The notes under the pieces are model-generated. The model ran no database searches, was not told where the DNA came from, and saw only the letters and a program-made list of their open reading frames with translations. Below, in pieces: positions 6,173 through 7,217 of a stretch of DNA of 7,217 bases. Source of the DNA: CAUZEO01 sp963578625 (lineage in GTDB: Bacteria; Verrucomicrobiota; Kiritimatiellia; SLOV01). Within the stretch, counting starts at the first letter, position 1. The number at the start of each line of letters is the position of its first letter. Position numbers and translations under genes: made by a program. The stretch is taken from positions 1 to 7,217 of the forward strand of contig CAUZEO010000273.1 of assembly GCA_963578625.1 (NCBI GenBank), read 5' to 3'.

Positions 6173-6200
6173 CTGATATTCGGATTTGGAAGCTTCCAAA
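6173..6200 (-). promoter_or_regulatory. 16-bp perfect palindrome plus GAATATCAG box upstream of the PATAN gene
   Basis: TTTGGAAGCTTCCAAA (6185-6200) is a perfect 16-bp palindrome. On the minus strand it is followed by 3 nt and GAATATCAG (6181-6173), then 71 nt to the PATAN-gene ATG. Spacing and 9-mer are identical to those upstream of djlA, although the two palindromes differ in sequence. Likely roles are an operator and core promoter or activator box; this is inferred from position and symmetry only. Confidence 0.5.
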
Positions 6201-6427
6201 GTAAGTCGTCATTGTAGGGGTTATGCTTGCTCCTGTTATTACGCATGACACAATCCATTCGGTGCCACCTTATTTTGCCCGACAAGAATCTCGGATGGGT
6301 TCCTAATACCAGAGTGACGGACCTAGAGGTCTCGTTGGATAAAGCGCAATGTTTGTGCCACGATGGAATTTCGCCACCGAATTAGGTTTTCGGTCGATGA
6401 TTGTGATGGAAATGTTCAGTAGGATTC

Positions 6428-6433
6428 AGGAGG
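6428..6433 (+). promoter_or_regulatory. AGGAGG ribosome-binding site with long spacing
   Basis: A perfect Shine-Dalgarno core lies 13 nt before the ATG at 6447, longer than the usual 5-9 nt. No nearer start codon gives a better fit, and the protein aligns with its family from this ATG, so the spacing is unusual but the start is sound. Confidence 0.7.
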
Positions 6434-6446
6434 AAGCAGATAAGGC

Positions 6447-7217
6447 ATGACCGGACCGATCATTACCCTGTTATCTGATTTTGGAACGTCCGATGGCTAT
6501 GCCGCAGCGATGAAAGGAGTGATCCTGGATGTCGTGCCCAACGCGATCCTGGTCGATGCGGCGCATGAGATCCGCGCACATGATATTCAGGCCGCGTCGT
6601 GGGCACTGGCGCAATATGCGTTCACCTTCCCGGAAGGCACTACCCATATCGCGGTCGTGGATCCCGATGTGGGGACGGATCGGGATTTGCTCGTCGCAAC
6701 CGCCGGCGGACACACTTTTTTCGCTCCGAATAACGGCCTTGTCCATTGGATCAGCCGAAGTGCGGCGGGTTTCGAAGTGCGACGAATCCGCGATGACGTC
6801 AGTCGACCCGAGGGGAAATCGAATACGTTTCACGGGCGAGATGTTCTCGCCTACGCGGCAGCACGCTTGGCCCGCGGATTCGACAGTATCGATTCGATCA
6901 CGGAACCATTGCAGGAGCTGGTCATGCCGCAGTGGGGGGAAGTTCGCTCACGAGGTGAGGGGCTGGAAGGAGAAGTCATTCACGTCGATCGGTTTGGAAA
7001 TTTGATCACCAATATCCATCGAACCTATCTCGAGCAAGCGGGCTGGAAGGAAGTCGCTCTCGAGGCCGGCGCAGGGACCATCAGCAACCTTTGCAAAACC
7101 TACGGAGATGTGCTTCCCGGCGAACCCCTCGTTCTCATCGGATCGCACGATCATTTGGAAATTGCCGTCTGTCACGGCTCCGCCGCGAGCGCCATGGGTC
7201 TGAAGCGAGGGGCTAAG
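6447..7217 (+). CDS. S-adenosylmethionine hydrolase (SAM hydroxide adenosyltransferase, DUF62), 3'-truncated
   Basis: 257 codons are present and the frame is open at the window edge. Family members are about 260 residues and end near a 'GLKRGxxV' motif, so only a few residues should be missing. The family hydrolyses SAM to adenosine and L-methionine in the cytoplasm and is related to fluorinase and chlorinase. Signature parts are LLSDFGTSDGYAAAMKG (8-24), VVDPDVGTDRD (70-80), FHGRDVLAYAA (128-138) and the C-terminal domain's VIHVDRFGNLITNIHRTYLE. The Asp-Arg-His set reported as catalytic in the family corresponds here to D72, R79 and H129, all present, so it should be active as a hydrolase rather than a halogenase. 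Two positions are unusual: D74 where the family normally has G (VVDPGVG), and N95 in APNNG where DNG is usual. It is transcribed divergently from the PATAN gene and no functional link is evident. Confidence 0.95.
   Translation, partial: MTGPIITLLSDFGTSDGYAAAMKGVILDVVPNAILVDAAHEIRAHDIQAASWALAQYAFTFPEGTTHIAVVDPDVGTDRDLLVATAGGHTFFAPNNGLVHWISRSAAGFEVRRIRDDVSRPEGKSNTFHGRDVLAYAAARLARGFDSIDSITEPLQELVMPQWGEVRSRGEGLEGEVIHVDRFGNLITNIHRTYLEQAGWKEVALEAGAGTISNLCKTYGDVLPGEPLVLIGSHDHLEIAVCHGSAASAMGLKRGAK

Larger units (their letters stand above)
6102..6446. promoter_or_regulatory. Divergent intergenic region with several inverted repeats
   Basis: 345 bp separate the two divergent starts and should contain both promoters. 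Besides the 16-bp palindrome at 6185-6200, I see GACCT/AGGTC (6320-6324 and 6327-6331) and ACCGAA/TTCGGT (6376-6381 and 6389-6394, 7-nt spacer), the last about 53 nt before the plus-strand ATG. No convincing -35/-10 pair could be assigned by eye on either strand. No small gene is evident. Confidence 0.5.

Overview
The window looks like part of the chromosome of a Gram-negative, moderately GC-rich bacterium. One protein has a Sec signal peptide, a single membrane span and a cytoplasmic PATAN/DUF4388 domain, an architecture common in Myxococcota, Desulfobacterota, Acidobacteriota and related deep lineages. A DjlA-type co-chaperone also fits a diderm. The sequence alone does not settle the phylum. 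Gene density is low in the left half, where debris of mobile DNA and two broken genes lie; the right half is ordinary and intact.

Layout. At 1-58 are copies of a GCAAAACAG motif, probably the end of a mobile element. A small XRE-type helix-turn-helix regulator (181-423, minus) has a perfect 10-bp inverted repeat in its leader. About 880 bp follow without a convincing gene (424-1302). An intact djlA-like gene (TerB-like plus J domain) lies at 1303-2013, minus. Next come about 450 bp of non-coding sequence and a transposase remnant (2469-2773, minus) that has lost its whole catalytic core and carries a frameshift. A GC-rich stretch with a second cluster of GCAAAACAG motifs (about 2900-3300) leads to a broken PATAN/DUF4388 gene (about 3398-3840, minus) with one in-frame stop and one 1-nt frameshift. 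The large intact PATAN membrane protein (3960-6101, minus) follows. After a 345-bp divergent intergenic region, a nearly complete S-adenosylmethionine hydrolase (SAM hydroxide adenosyltransferase) gene runs off the right edge on the plus strand (6447 to beyond 7217).

How it fits together. The genes do not form an obvious pathway or a defence system. The most suggestive link is regulatory. djlA and the large PATAN gene lie 2 kb apart, are unrelated in sequence, and share an upstream layout: a perfect palindrome, 3 nt, the 9-mer GAATATCAG, then exactly 71 nt to the ATG. Both products are predicted inner-membrane proteins with cytoplasmic domains, so co-regulation is plausible but untested. The intact and broken PATAN genes side by side suggest a former tandem pair, the downstream one decaying next to mobile-element debris. 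I found no CRISPR array, tRNA, rRNA or recognisable complete novel system.
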